Shown here one piece after another: positions 45,254-53,471 of a DNA stretch of 64,000 nt. Within the stretch, counting starts at the first letter, position 1; every line of letters begins with the position of its first letter. A model generated the notes under the pieces. That model was given only the letters and a program-made list of their open reading frames with translations, did not search any database and was not told the DNA's origin. This DNA comes from UBA5336 sp039818165 (lineage in GTDB: Bacteria > Pseudomonadota > Alphaproteobacteria > Caulobacterales > Hyphomonadaceae): contig JBCBUL010000006.1 in NCBI GenBank assembly GCA_039818165.1, positions 62,001 to 126,000 of the forward strand, given 5' to 3'. The position numbers and the translations under genes are program-made.

Positions 45254-45448
45254 CTACTTTCGAGCCTTCAAAAGCCTGATCATCACAGGCCCAGTAATTC
45301 CAATTCCCAGCATAACGGCGCCGATGATCCAGGCCATGCGGCCCGTTGCCAAGTACCCAGCCACACCACCGAGCAGCACCACCGCTTCTGCCATTGCCGC
45401 CTGGATGAGGAGCCGCTGCTCTTCCGGACCCAGGCCGCGCTTGTCCAT
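45254..45448 (-). CDS. Small two-helix membrane protein between nuoE and nuoF
   Basis: A 64-residue protein when started at the ATG at 45448, which lies four bases after the nuoE stop. A charged N-terminal part (DKRGLGPEEQRLLIQ) is followed by two hydrophobic segments (about 20-36 and 39-58, WIIGAVMLGIGITGPVMI) and a basic end LLKARK. No family is recognised with certainty. It is six bases before nuoF, so it is part of the operon. A longer in-frame start at 45508 overlaps nuoE and is less likely. Confidence 0.7.
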   Translation of the reverse strand: MDKRGLGPEEQRLLIQAAMAEAVVLLGGVAGYLATGRMAWIIGAVMLGIGITGPVMIRLLKARK

Positions 45449-45452
45449 GCCG

Positions 45453-46451
45453 CTAGCCCTTCTCGCCCTGAAGCGTCGCTGCTTGGGTGATCCAGTCCTC
45501 GCGCCCAATCCGCCCGGGGAAGCTCAGATAACCTTCCACCCATTCCACATTGGCCGGGGTCCAGGCCGCGATCTGCGCAAAGGTGTAAATACCCAATTCA
45601 TTGAGCTGGTTTTCATTCACCGGCCCGATCCCTTTGATTTTCTTCAGGTCATCGCGATCGTCTTCACTAACCTCAACCGCCTGAGGCCGATCCCCGGAAG
45701 GCTCTGCATTATCCGCTTCTGCTTTCGACACAGGAACCGGCGCAGCTTTCACCTCTCGCGGCTCTGGCTCAGGCTCCGGTTCGGACTCTGGCTCCGCACT
45801 CGGCAGGTTTGGCAGCACAGAGATGGAGGATGAACGCGACCCATCAAAAAGACCCGGCTCTGTAAGCACTTCCGTTCCGCCTTCGGCTTCGGAATTCACC
45901 CGATCTACCTGGGGACCAGGTTCCACTTCAGCGCCATTTTGGAGACGGTCGATAATCTCGGTGAAGCTCTCAGGCGTCAGATCTTCGAAATAGTCATCAT
46001 TGATCTGCACCATAGGCGCGTTCACGCATGCGCCCAGGCATTCTACTTCTTCCCAAGAAAGCTTGCCATCATCGGTGACAGCCATCTTTTTCCCGATCTT
46101 CGAAGCGCAGACGTCCTTGAGATCATTTGCACCGCGGAGCATGCACGGGGTCGTTCCACAGAGCTGGATATGGTGTTTTCCGACGGGTTGCAGGCGGAAC
46201 ATCGTGTAGAAGGTCGCGACCTCGTAAACGCGGATATACGGCATTTCGAGCCGGTCCGCGACCTCGCGCATGGCGGGCTCCGAAAGCCAGCCGCCATTGT
46301 CTTTCTGGGCGAGCCAAAGTAGCGGGATCACCGCAGATTGCTGGCGATCCGCCGGATACTTGCCGCGCCAGAAGGCGATGGTGGGTTCCGTTTCCGGCTT
46401 GAAGGCAAAGCGCTCACCACCAGCCTCGATATCAAAACGACGCGCACCCAT
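45453..46451 (-). CDS. nuoE: NADH-quinone oxidoreductase subunit E with C-terminal HhH-like extension
   Basis: Thioredoxin-like 2Fe-2S subunit (cluster N1a). The 332-residue protein is about twice the E. coli length. The cluster cysteines are at 98, 103, 138 and 142 (CGTTPC and ECLGAC). After residue 185 comes a linker with acidic-Pro repeats (ESEPEPEPEP), then a domain at about 265-332 with LKKIKGIGPVNENQLNELGI and FAQIAAWTPANVEWVEGYL, which looks like helix-hairpin-helix. Such tails are known in alphaproteobacterial NuoE; their role is unclear. The ATG shares one base with the nuoD stop (TAATG). Confidence 0.94.
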   Translation of the reverse strand: MGARRFDIEAGGERFAFKPETEPTIAFWRGKYPADRQQSAVIPLLWLAQKDNGGWLSEPAMREVADRLEMPYIRVYEVATFYTMFRLQPVGKHHIQLCGTTPCMLRGANDLKDVCASKIGKKMAVTDDGKLSWEEVECLGACVNAPMVQINDDYFEDLTPESFTEIIDRLQNGAEVEPGPQVDRVNSEAEGGTEVLTEPGLFDGSRSSSISVLPNLPSAEPESEPEPEPEPREVKAAPVPVSKAEADNAEPSGDRPQAVEVSEDDRDDLKKIKGIGPVNENQLNELGIYTFAQIAAWTPANVEWVEGYLSFPGRIGREDWITQAATLQGEKG

Positions 46452-47662
46452 TAGCGATCAATCTCCCCGAATACGATGTCGAGCGAACCGAGAATTGCAG
46501 ACACGTCGGCGAGCGTGTGGCCCTTGCACAGGAAGTCCATCGCTTGCAGATGGGGATAGCCCGGTGCACGGATCTTGGCACGGTAAGGGCGGTTTGTTCC
46601 GTCGGAGACCAGGTACACCCCAAACTCACCTTTGGGCGCCTCGATCGCGGCGTATACTTCGCCAGCAGGCACGTGGAATCCCTCGGTATACAGTTTGAAA
46701 TGGTGGATCAGCGCTTCCATGGAGCGCTTCATGTCGCCCCTTCGCGGTGGCGCGACCTTTGTTCCGGCCAGCAGCACCGGCTCACCGTTCAACTCATCGC
46801 TGTTCAGCTTCTCAATGCACTGAAGCATGATTTTGACGGACTCTTTCATCTCCTCCATGCGGCAGACATAGCGGTCGTAATTGTCCCCGTGTTTGCCGAT
46901 GGGGATGTTGAACTCGAGCTCGTTGTAGCACTCGTAAGGCTGGGCGCGGCGCAGATCCCAAGCATGGCCTGAGCCACGCACCATGACGCCGGAAAACCCC
47001 CAATCGAGGATCGTGTTTAGGTCTACGTTCCCAATATCGACATTGCGCTGTTTGAAGATGCGGTTTTCCGTCACCAGGCCCTCGATACGATCCAGTATCT
47101 CGGGGAAGTCCACGCACCAGTCATGAATATCGCTCAGCAAATCTCGGGGCAGGTCTTGGTGGACCCCGCCCGGCCGGAAAAACGCCGCATGCATGCGTGA
47201 GCCCGACGCACGCTCATAGAAAACGACGAGTTTCTCGCGCTCTTCGAAGCACCAGGTAATGGGCGTTAGTGCGCCAACGTCCATGATCTGCGTCCCGACG
47301 TTCAGCAGGTGGGACATGATCCGCCCCAGCTCTGAATAGAGAACGCGAATGTACTGGGCTCGTTTAGGCGCCTCGATGCCGAGAAGCTTCTCAATCGCCA
47401 GGCACCACGCGTGCTCCTGGTTCATTGGCGCGCAATAATCGAGCCGATCAAAATACGGCAACCCTTGGAGATACGTTTTGTACTCGAGCAGTTTTTCCGT
47501 GCCGCGGTGCAACAGACCGATATGGCAATCCACCCGGTCAACAACCTCGCCATCGAGGTCGAGGATCATGCGTAGAACGCCATGGGCGGCTGGGTGTTGC
47601 GGCCCGAAATTAAGCGTGAAAACACGCTCATCGGGCGCTGTCGAAAGATCGTCGGCAGCCAT
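46451..47662 (-). CDS. nuoD: NADH-quinone oxidoreductase subunit D
   Basis: 49-kDa-type subunit that forms the quinone site with NuoB. The ATG at 47662 gives 403 aa and shares one base with the stop of the preceding lipoprotein gene (TAATG); upstream in-frame starts lie in that gene. Conserved: NFGPQHPAAHGVLR near the N-terminus with the quinone-site His, HIGLLHRGTEKL, the APMNQEHAWCLAIE segment, PYECYNELEF and the C-terminal DIVFGEIDR. Confidence 0.96.
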   Translation of the reverse strand: MAADDLSTAPDERVFTLNFGPQHPAAHGVLRMILDLDGEVVDRVDCHIGLLHRGTEKLLEYKTYLQGLPYFDRLDYCAPMNQEHAWCLAIEKLLGIEAPKRAQYIRVLYSELGRIMSHLLNVGTQIMDVGALTPITWCFEEREKLVVFYERASGSRMHAAFFRPGGVHQDLPRDLLSDIHDWCVDFPEILDRIEGLVTENRIFKQRNVDIGNVDLNTILDWGFSGVMVRGSGHAWDLRRAQPYECYNELEFNIPIGKHGDNYDRYVCRMEEMKESVKIMLQCIEKLNSDELNGEPVLLAGTKVAPPRRGDMKRSMEALIHHFKLYTEGFHVPAGEVYAAIEAPKGEFGVYLVSDGTNRPYRAKIRAPGYPHLQAMDFLCKGHTLADVSAILGSLDIVFGEIDR

Positions 47663-48162
47663 TATTCGGTTCCCTCGTTCAATCGCTGCCCCATAAGCTC
47701 TGCATCGCCCCAACGTGCTAGATAATCGCGCTGAAACTCCGTGTCGGTACAAGTGTCATTCTCGAACTGTGCACGCGCCACCTCGAACCCTGAATTGCTG
47801 CCGTCGGCATCCAGCTGGCTCAGTAATGTGTAGGAGTCATCGACAGCTTTTTGCCGCGCGCCGGGCTTGGGGGCTGGTATCACTTCGATAATCGACGTCC
47901 AGCGCTCGGCGAAAGCCACCGCCTGCTCTTCAGGCACCGCCCCCAGATCAGCAAGATAGTAGGCCGACGAAATGCACATCGCAGCGCCCGCCAGGCCCGT
48001 CTGCGCGTCGGCGCTTGGCTTGGACGTCGTTGTTGCCGATTCTGTTGAAGCAGTGGGCTCAGAAGCTCCATTGCCAATACCGGGAAAGTTCGTGGGCAGT
48101 GTTTCACAGGCACCGAGCGCCATCACGGTACCAGCTACAATCAGGGCAATCCAATTGTTCAC
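47662..48162 (-). CDS. Predicted lipoprotein inserted between nuoC and nuoD
   Basis: A 166-residue protein starting with GTG at 48162, overlapping the nuoC stop as GTGA. The N-terminus is a lipoprotein signal with the Cys at 19 (VMALGAC), followed by a Ser/Thr-rich linker (about 30-52) and a mostly helical domain with four further cysteines or fewer (visible at AAMCISSAYYLADL and ENDTCTDTEFQRD), which could pair as a disulfide. No family is recognised. Its stop shares one base with nuoD. A periplasmic lipoprotein inside the NuoCD region is unexpected, because NuoC and NuoD are cytoplasmic-side subunits. Confidence 0.75.
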   Translation of the reverse strand: MNNWIALIVAGTVMALGACETLPTNFPGIGNGASEPTASTESATTTSKPSADAQTGLAGAAMCISSAYYLADLGAVPEEQAVAFAERWTSIIEVIPAPKPGARQKAVDDSYTLLSQLDADGSNSGFEVARAQFENDTCTDTEFQRDYLARWGDAELMGQRLNEGTE

Positions 48163-48797
48163 GACCCAACCTCCTCGGCTTTCTCATCGCCGGGGATCAC
48201 CGACGTCATCCCCTCCCAAGGTGAAAGAAAATCGAAGTTGCGATATTCCTGAGCAAGCTTCACGGGTTCGTAGATCACGCGTTTTTCAAGGTCATCGTAG
48301 CGCACCTCCACGTGCCCCGTGAGCGGGAAGTCCTTGCGCAGTGGGAAACCCTCAAAACCGTAGTCGGTGAGGATCCGGCGCAGGTCCGGATGATCCGAAA
48401 ACGTGATCCCGTACATGTCGAAAGCTTCGCGCTCGAACCAGTTTGCACATGGGAACAGTTCCGTAAGGCTTGGCACAGGCGTGTTTTCGTCAGTGCTGAC
48501 CTTCACTCGGATGCGCTGGTTCATACGCATGGACAGGAAGTGGTAAACCACGTCGAAGCGCTCTGCGCGCTGGGGATAGTCCACGCCGCAGATGTCGACC
48601 AGCGTCTGGAAGAGACAGAGAGAATCGTCGCGCAGGAAACGCACGACCTTGGGAAGCTGGCTGCGGGATACGGCCAGGGTCAGCTCTCCCTGACGCACAT
48701 GCCAAGCCTCTATGGCGTCTGAAATTCCGGCGGCCGCTTCGATATGGCTGCCGAGATCTTCCAGAATCTCTTTTTCATTCAGTTCTGCGTCGGTCAT
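48159..48797 (-). CDS. nuoC: NADH-quinone oxidoreductase subunit C
   Basis: 30-kDa-type subunit, here a separate 212-residue protein and not fused to NuoD. Conserved motifs are DICGVDYPQRAERFDVVYH and NWFEREAFDMYGITFSDHPDLRRILTDYGFEG read in parts, with HPLRKDFPLTG-like end (here FPLRKDFPLTGHVEVRYD). The ATG overlaps the nuoB stop (ATGA). Confidence 0.95.
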   Translation of the reverse strand: MTDAELNEKEILEDLGSHIEAAAGISDAIEAWHVRQGELTLAVSRSQLPKVVRFLRDDSLCLFQTLVDICGVDYPQRAERFDVVYHFLSMRMNQRIRVKVSTDENTPVPSLTELFPCANWFEREAFDMYGITFSDHPDLRRILTDYGFEGFPLRKDFPLTGHVEVRYDDLEKRVIYEPVKLAQEYRNFDFLSPWEGMTSVIPGDEKAEEVGS

Positions 48798-49366
48798 CGT
48801 TCAATGGATCCTTCGCGGCGTATTTTCTTTTGTAGTTGCAAGAAGCCATACACCAGCGCTTCGGCGGTGGGCGGGCAGCCGGGAATGTATATGTCAACTG
48901 GCACGATCCGGTCACAACCGCGCACGACGCTGTAGCTATAGTGGTAATAGCCGCCGCCATTCGCGCACGAGCCCATCGAGATGACATAACGCGGCTCGGG
49001 CATCTGGTCGTAGACCTTGCGCAGGGCTGGCGCCATCTTGTTCGTCAACGTGCCAGCCACGATCATCACATCTGACTGGCGGGGCGACCCACGCGGCGCC
49101 ATTCCGAAGCGCTCAAGATCATAGCGCGGGTTACCAGCATGCATCATTTCCACAGCGCAGCACGCCAGACCAAACGTCATCCACATGAGCGATCCAGTGC
49201 GCGCCCAGGCGATCAGATCGTCGGCGCGCGCCGTGAAGTAGCCCTTGTCAGCAAGTTCGTCTGACAAACCCCTATAAAATGGATCATCCGACCCAGGCGC
49301 ATACCCGCCCTCTACGCCCGTGCGGGCGGCAGAAAAGGCCGGGGCTTTCACGATTTCGTCGCTCAT
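48794..49366 (-). CDS. nuoB: NADH-quinone oxidoreductase subunit B
   Basis: Subunit with the terminal 4Fe-4S cluster N2 that reduces quinone. 190 aa. Cluster residues: the adjacent cysteines in MTFGLACCAVEMMHAG, the Cys in SMGSCANGGG and the Cys in VDIYIPGCPP. The ATG follows the nuoA TAA directly. The N-terminal extension (about 35 residues) is longer than in some homologues. Confidence 0.96.
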   Translation of the reverse strand: MSDEIVKAPAFSAARTGVEGGYAPGSDDPFYRGLSDELADKGYFTARADDLIAWARTGSLMWMTFGLACCAVEMMHAGNPRYDLERFGMAPRGSPRQSDVMIVAGTLTNKMAPALRKVYDQMPEPRYVISMGSCANGGGYYHYSYSVVRGCDRIVPVDIYIPGCPPTAEALVYGFLQLQKKIRREGSIER

Positions 49367-49741
49367 TTATTCCCACTCCAGGGCGCCGGAGCACCACTCA
49401 TAGACGAAACCAACGGTCAAAACGCCAAGGAACACCACCATCGACCAGAAACCGAACACGCCGATTTCTCCCAGGCTCACTGCCCAGGGAAACAGGAAGG
49501 CGACCTCCAGGTCGAAGATGATAAACAAGATGGCGACGAGGTAGAATCGCACATCGAACTTCATGCGTGCGTCATCAAACGCATTGAAACCACACTCATA
49601 GGCCGAATTTTTCTCAGGGTCGGGATTGGACGGTGCAAGCACCGCTGACCCGATAATGAAAAGCAGCGCCAGGACGAGTGAAAATCCGAGGAAGATAATC
49701 ACGGGGAAATAGTCCAGGGCAAAGCGCTCGATTTCGGTCAT
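49367..49741 (-). CDS. nuoA: NADH-quinone oxidoreductase subunit A
   Basis: First gene of the Complex I operon; a 124-residue membrane subunit with three helices. The characteristic loop YECGFNAFDDARMKFDVRFY (quinone-chamber switch loop with conserved Cys and Asp/Glu) follows the first helix. AGG lies about nine bases before the ATG. The operon promoter must be in 49742-49940, divergent from pyk. Confidence 0.95.
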   Translation of the reverse strand: MTEIERFALDYFPVIIFLGFSLVLALLFIIGSAVLAPSNPDPEKNSAYECGFNAFDDARMKFDVRFYLVAILFIIFDLEVAFLFPWAVSLGEIGVFGFWSMVVFLGVLTVGFVYEWCSGALEWE

Positions 49742-49940
49742 ATCATGCAGCCTGTTGTTTCTTGGGTCGGGGGCTACTTCGCTTCTTCGACCCTTGCAAT
49801 ATCACCGGTGAGACCTACACGCCAAACAGGCTAATAGCACGCTGCCGAGACTGCGGCGCGGCGTCACGGTAATCCGGGTTCTTGCAATTTGCGCCAACAC
49901 GCCACAAACGCGTTCGCAAGGCAGCTTTCCGGAGGGGAAC
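49742..49940. promoter_or_regulatory. Divergent nuoA / pyk intergenic region
   Basis: This 199-base gap must hold the start signals for the nuo operon (minus) and pyk (plus). The only clear element is the strong pyk ribosome site GGAGGGG at 49931-49937. I saw no tRNA, terminator or convincing -35/-10 pair on either strand. Confidence 0.5.
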
Positions 49941-51347
49941 ATGGCGAAGAGACCCGTTCGCAATCGACAGGGAAAAATCGTAGCGACCCTGGGCCCAGGC
50001 ACGCGTTCACCAAAGGTCGTGCGAATGCTCGCTGAAGCCGGCGTCGATGTGTTCCGTCTCAACTTCTCCCATGGCAGCCATGACGACCACCGGGCATCGC
50101 TCAACAGCGTTCGCGCTGCGGAAAGCGCAACCGGTCGTCCACTGGCTGTGATGGCTGACCTCCAGGGACCAAAAGTTCGCATTGGGACTTTCGAAGACGG
50201 CCCGCTATCATTCCGCTTCAACGCTGAGATGGATCTTGTTGCTGCCGAATCGACGGGCGCGCCGAATACCATTCCGGTTCCCCATGGAGAGATCCTCACG
50301 GCGCTGGAAGTCGGCGATGAAATTCTTTGCAATGACGGAATGGTCGCCCTTGAGGTGATTTCCTGCGGCGACAGTCTGAAGGTGCGTTCGGCCCTGCCCG
50401 GCCAGCTGTCTGACAAAAAAGGGTTCACGGTTCGTGGTAAGGCCTTGCCCGTACGCGCCCTAACCGAGAAGGATGAGGTTGACTTGGCCTTTGCGATGGA
50501 CATCGGCGTCGACATCGTGGCGCTGAGCTTTGTGCAGTCGGCCGAGGACATTGCCATCGCGAAAGCCCAGATCACCAATCAGGCCCCTTTGATTGCAAAG
50601 CTCGAGAAGCCCGCTGCAATAGACAATCTGGAAGCCATAATCGAGGCGGCCGATGGGGTTATGGTGGCGCGCGGTGACCTTGGCGTGGAGTTCCCGGCCG
50701 AACAGGTCCCCATCATCCAGCGCCGAATCATTCGCGCCGCCCGGGCCATGGGACGCCCCGTGATTGTCGCAACCCAGATGTTGGAATCTATGATCGACAA
50801 CGCCGCTCCGACGCGGGCCGAGGCGGGCGACGTCGCCACGGCGATCTACCAGGGCGCTGACGCCGTTATGCTGTCGGCGGAAACTGCCGTTGGACGACAC
50901 CCGGCCACCGCGGTGGCCGTCATGGGCCGCATCATTTCAGCCACCGAACAGGCAGAAGACTTCAGTCGGTCACTCAGCCAGTTCGATGGTGACACCGCCC
51001 CCGAGAGCCCCGTAGATATCATCGCGCGGTCAGCTTTCGATCTCGCCCGGATGGAAGGTGCAACCGCGTTGGCCCTGCGAACAGGTGCACTAAAGAGGCT
51101 AGCCCGCTTTGCCAGGGCCCGGGGCGCGGTCCCGATCCTTTACGGCTCAAAAGACGAGCGCCGACTTCGATGCGCACAACTTCTCTGGGGAACGCATCCC
51201 GTATCGCTGGATGACCCCGATGATTCGGCATGGGTGCGCAAACTCATGGAAAAGACGGGTCTTGATGGCGTGGCGGCATGGTCGGCCTGGCGCGGAGACG
51301 ACGAAACGCGCATCCCCGTCTGGGAACTTGGCGTCGAAGGCGAGTAA
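49941..51347 (+). CDS. pyk: Pyruvate kinase
   Basis: Last step of glycolysis, PEP plus ADP to pyruvate plus ATP. The 468-residue protein has the TIM barrel with ATLGPGTRSPKVV and FRLNFSHGSHDDH at the N-terminus, the B domain, the signature IAKLEKPAAIDNLEAIIEA (with the catalytic Lys) and GVMVARGDLGVE, then QMLESMIDNAAPTRAE and DAVMLSAETAVGRHP, followed by the C-terminal allosteric domain, which is shorter than in E. coli PykF. It stands alone on the plus strand and ends three bases before the convergent HAD gene; no terminator separates them. Confidence 0.96.
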   Translation: MAKRPVRNRQGKIVATLGPGTRSPKVVRMLAEAGVDVFRLNFSHGSHDDHRASLNSVRAAESATGRPLAVMADLQGPKVRIGTFEDGPLSFRFNAEMDLVAAESTGAPNTIPVPHGEILTALEVGDEILCNDGMVALEVISCGDSLKVRSALPGQLSDKKGFTVRGKALPVRALTEKDEVDLAFAMDIGVDIVALSFVQSAEDIAIAKAQITNQAPLIAKLEKPAAIDNLEAIIEAADGVMVARGDLGVEFPAEQVPIIQRRIIRAARAMGRPVIVATQMLESMIDNAAPTRAEAGDVATAIYQGADAVMLSAETAVGRHPATAVAVMGRIISATEQAEDFSRSLSQFDGDTAPESPVDIIARSAFDLARMEGATALALRTGALKRLARFARARGAVPILYGSKDERRLRCAQLLWGTHPVSLDDPDDSAWVRKLMEKTGLDGVAAWSAWRGDDETRIPVWELGVEGE

Positions 51348-51350
51348 GCC

Positions 51351-52034
51351 CTAAGCGGCCAGGCCCAGACCTGAAGGTCCGGGATCAAGAGAATTGATGA
51401 CGCGGCTTCCAGGCATGTCGGACGGCGCACTGCTCCCATCGCTTAAGACACAGACTTCCATACCCGCTGCTTTCGCGGCCATAGCGCCTACGGGCTTGGC
51501 CACTACGGCGGTACAAACGTCGGGCGTCACTCCGAGTTGATCGGCAATGCCAGCGTAAATGGAGGGATCAGGGCGAGGCTTCTGATCAGAATTGCCGCCC
51601 GCCACCACTGCAATCGCAGAAGCCAAGCCCAGTCCAAGGCGGCTGACGCAGCCAGAACCCAGTTCAGGGGCGTCATCGCTGCAAACAGCGATTTTCATTC
51701 CCTGGGACGATGCGTGCTTTAGCAGGGCAATTGCGTCGTTGCGCAATTCAATTTCGCCGGCCCGCGCCAGGGAAATGAACTGCCTAGCATGTTCGGCTTC
51801 AATGGCATCCAGTAGCTCGACATTGTCTGCTTCTCCGCCTGGCCAGCCGAAGCGGCCAAAATACGCTGTGGTCTGCGCGCGAAACCCGGCCGTTGCCGAG
51901 ACGCGCTGATACATTGCTGCGTCCCAATTGAGATCCAGACCAGCCGCCGCGAACGCTGCGTTTGCGGCCTTCAGATGGGCATCCGCCGTTTGGGCGAGCA
52001 CGCCGTCGCAATCTAGAATTATGGCCTTGGACAT
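51351..52034 (-). CDS. HAD-superfamily hydrolase-like protein with altered motif IV
   Basis: A 227-residue haloacid dehalogenase-fold protein resembling beta-phosphoglucomutase/phosphatase-type HADs. Motif I is intact (LDCDGVL, nucleophile Asp8 and Asp10), motif II is SDD around residue 119 (VCSDDAP), and the motif III lysine is in QKPRPDPSIY. Motif IV, normally an acidic pair such as ED in VFEDSxAG, reads VVAKPVGAMAAKAAGM, so both Mg-binding acids are replaced. It may be inactive as a phosphatase or use another metal ligand. It follows the eight-gene envelope cluster by 66 bases in the same direction and could be its last gene, but the relation is not clear. Confidence 0.75.
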   Translation of the reverse strand: MSKAIILDCDGVLAQTADAHLKAANAAFAAAGLDLNWDAAMYQRVSATAGFRAQTTAYFGRFGWPGGEADNVELLDAIEAEHARQFISLARAGEIELRNDAIALLKHASSQGMKIAVCSDDAPELGSGCVSRLGLGLASAIAVVAGGNSDQKPRPDPSIYAGIADQLGVTPDVCTAVVAKPVGAMAAKAAGMEVCVLSDGSSAPSDMPGSRVINSLDPGPSGLGLAA

Positions 52035-52100
52035 CGATCGGTCACTCCACAGCTTTAGAAAGCTCTTGGAGTGACGTGCGTTGCGCCCTGGAACAAGCCC

Positions 52101-53423
52101 TTAGCTTGGCTGCCCTGTCAAAATACGTTTGCGCAAATCCTCAAGCGAAGGGGCATCCGTTTCCGCTACGGGAGAAGTCTCCAACTCAACGGGATCACTT
52201 CCGCCACTGCCGAGAGCCCGCTCGATCACTTCAAGCCACAAGTTGCGCGCCTGCGGCGGTGTCGACGGGGCTGGTCTTGTTTGCGCCGAAGCCCCTGGCG
52301 ATCCACTTTGTGACGACCTCTCGGCATCCGTCGACGGACTGCCAGCCTGAGATGCGTTCGAACTCGAAGGCTCGACCGAAGAGTCACCTTCGTTACCGGG
52401 GGCTCCTTCGCTGGAGTCAGCAGCACCATTCATGGCATCGACCATGTCTCGCGCACTGGTCGATTGACCAGCGCCACCCGGAGTGCCCGAAGCATTGCTC
52501 GTTGCGGAGTTGGCAGCATCGCCGTTTCCGTCCGTGCCGCCTGAATCGGCGCCCTCTCCGCTCGACGACTGCTGAGCGCTGCCGTCACTCGCACCCGTCG
52601 CATCAGAACCGCCAGATGTCGCGGGTCCTTGTGCTGCTTCGGCCCCGGGCGAGGCACCATTGCTATCAGTTTGCTCCGCGCCACTCGCTTGTCCGCTTCC
52701 GGCAGCAGCGGTTTGACCGGCGCCATCCCCTGCTTCACCCGAAGGCGTTTGTCCCGCGGCCTGCCCCGACCCTTGCGGCTGCCCTTGTGTTGAACCACCA
52801 CCGCCGAGACCTTGCATCTGGCGCAAGATATCAGCTGCGGACTGGTTGGCGCCGCCGCCCATGGTTGAACCGGCACTTCCAGAGCCACGCGTACCCGATT
52901 GGCGTCCGCCGGGGGTTGATCCCGCCCCCTGCCCTCCACCGGGCGCATTCGCCTGGCCTTGCCCGGTGTCTATTCCATCGCCTTGGCCAGAGCCAGCGCC
53001 CATCAAATCACCCATCGCCTCGGCCCAGGCCGCTTGTTCATCCCGCAAGAGGCCCGGATCGGACTTTGCGGCTTCGCTGGGCTCATAGGCGACGGACTGA
53101 GGATCAAGGTTCTCAAGGTCCGCCTCAGCGATCACCTTCGCGCGCTGACGATTGATGTGACGCCTCGACTCTTCCGGAAGTTTATCGATCTCACGGGGCT
53201 CGGGAATGTTGATGCCGACGCCCGTGGACGTCGGATTGGACACCGGGTCATAGGTTTTGCTGTCGCCACGACGCTGTGACCGACGCCAGTCTTCCTCAGA
53301 CTGATCCGTACTTCCCGTTTCGGGCGCAGACACCGATCCGTCCTCTGGGGGCGTAGACTCCTGAGCGAGGGCTGATGCGCCTGAAAGGGCCAAGATCATC
53401 GCGAGGGCAGAATATCTCATCAT
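52101..53423 (-). CDS. Secreted low-complexity Gly/Ser/Ala/Gln-rich protein (cluster gene 8)
   Basis: A 440-residue protein with a signal peptide (cut near SALAQ, residue 20). Residues 22-145 are charged and contain RRHINRQRAKVI and a few short ordered-looking helices. Residues about 150-390 are a long low-complexity region dominated by Gly, Ser, Ala, Gln and Thr without a strict repeat unit. The last 45 residues become ordered again (NLWLEVIERAL, SLEDLRKRIL). No family is recognised. It lies 48 bases after the pseudokinase gene. A long flexible periplasmic or secreted polymer-like protein is suggested, perhaps a linker across the envelope or a substrate. A long antisense frame over it is a compositional shadow. 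Confidence 0.75.
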   Translation of the reverse strand: MMRYSALAMILALSGASALAQESTPPEDGSVSAPETGSTDQSEEDWRRSQRRGDSKTYDPVSNPTSTGVGINIPEPREIDKLPEESRRHINRQRAKVIAEADLENLDPQSVAYEPSEAAKSDPGLLRDEQAAWAEAMGDLMGAGSGQGDGIDTGQGQANAPGGGQGAGSTPGGRQSGTRGSGSAGSTMGGGANQSAADILRQMQGLGGGGSTQGQPQGSGQAAGQTPSGEAGDGAGQTAAAGSGQASGAEQTDSNGASPGAEAAQGPATSGGSDATGASDGSAQQSSSGEGADSGGTDGNGDAANSATSNASGTPGGAGQSTSARDMVDAMNGAADSSEGAPGNEGDSSVEPSSSNASQAGSPSTDAERSSQSGSPGASAQTRPAPSTPPQARNLWLEVIERALGSGGSDPVELETSPVAETDAPSLEDLRKRILTGQPS

Positions 53424-53471
53424 CGCGCCAGTATACGACGCACCAATGACTGTGACCTGAACGGCGTCGCC

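Noticed and set aside
49742..49940. tRNA gene between nuoA and pyk
   Set aside because: Short inverted segments occur but no cloverleaf with a T-loop GTTCGA-type motif could be assembled on either strand.
51962..53155. 397-residue plus-strand frame opposite the low-complexity gene
   Set aside because: The product is His/Arg/Ser/Pro-rich as expected from reading Gly/Ser/Ala/Gln codons backwards; no start signal or motif.
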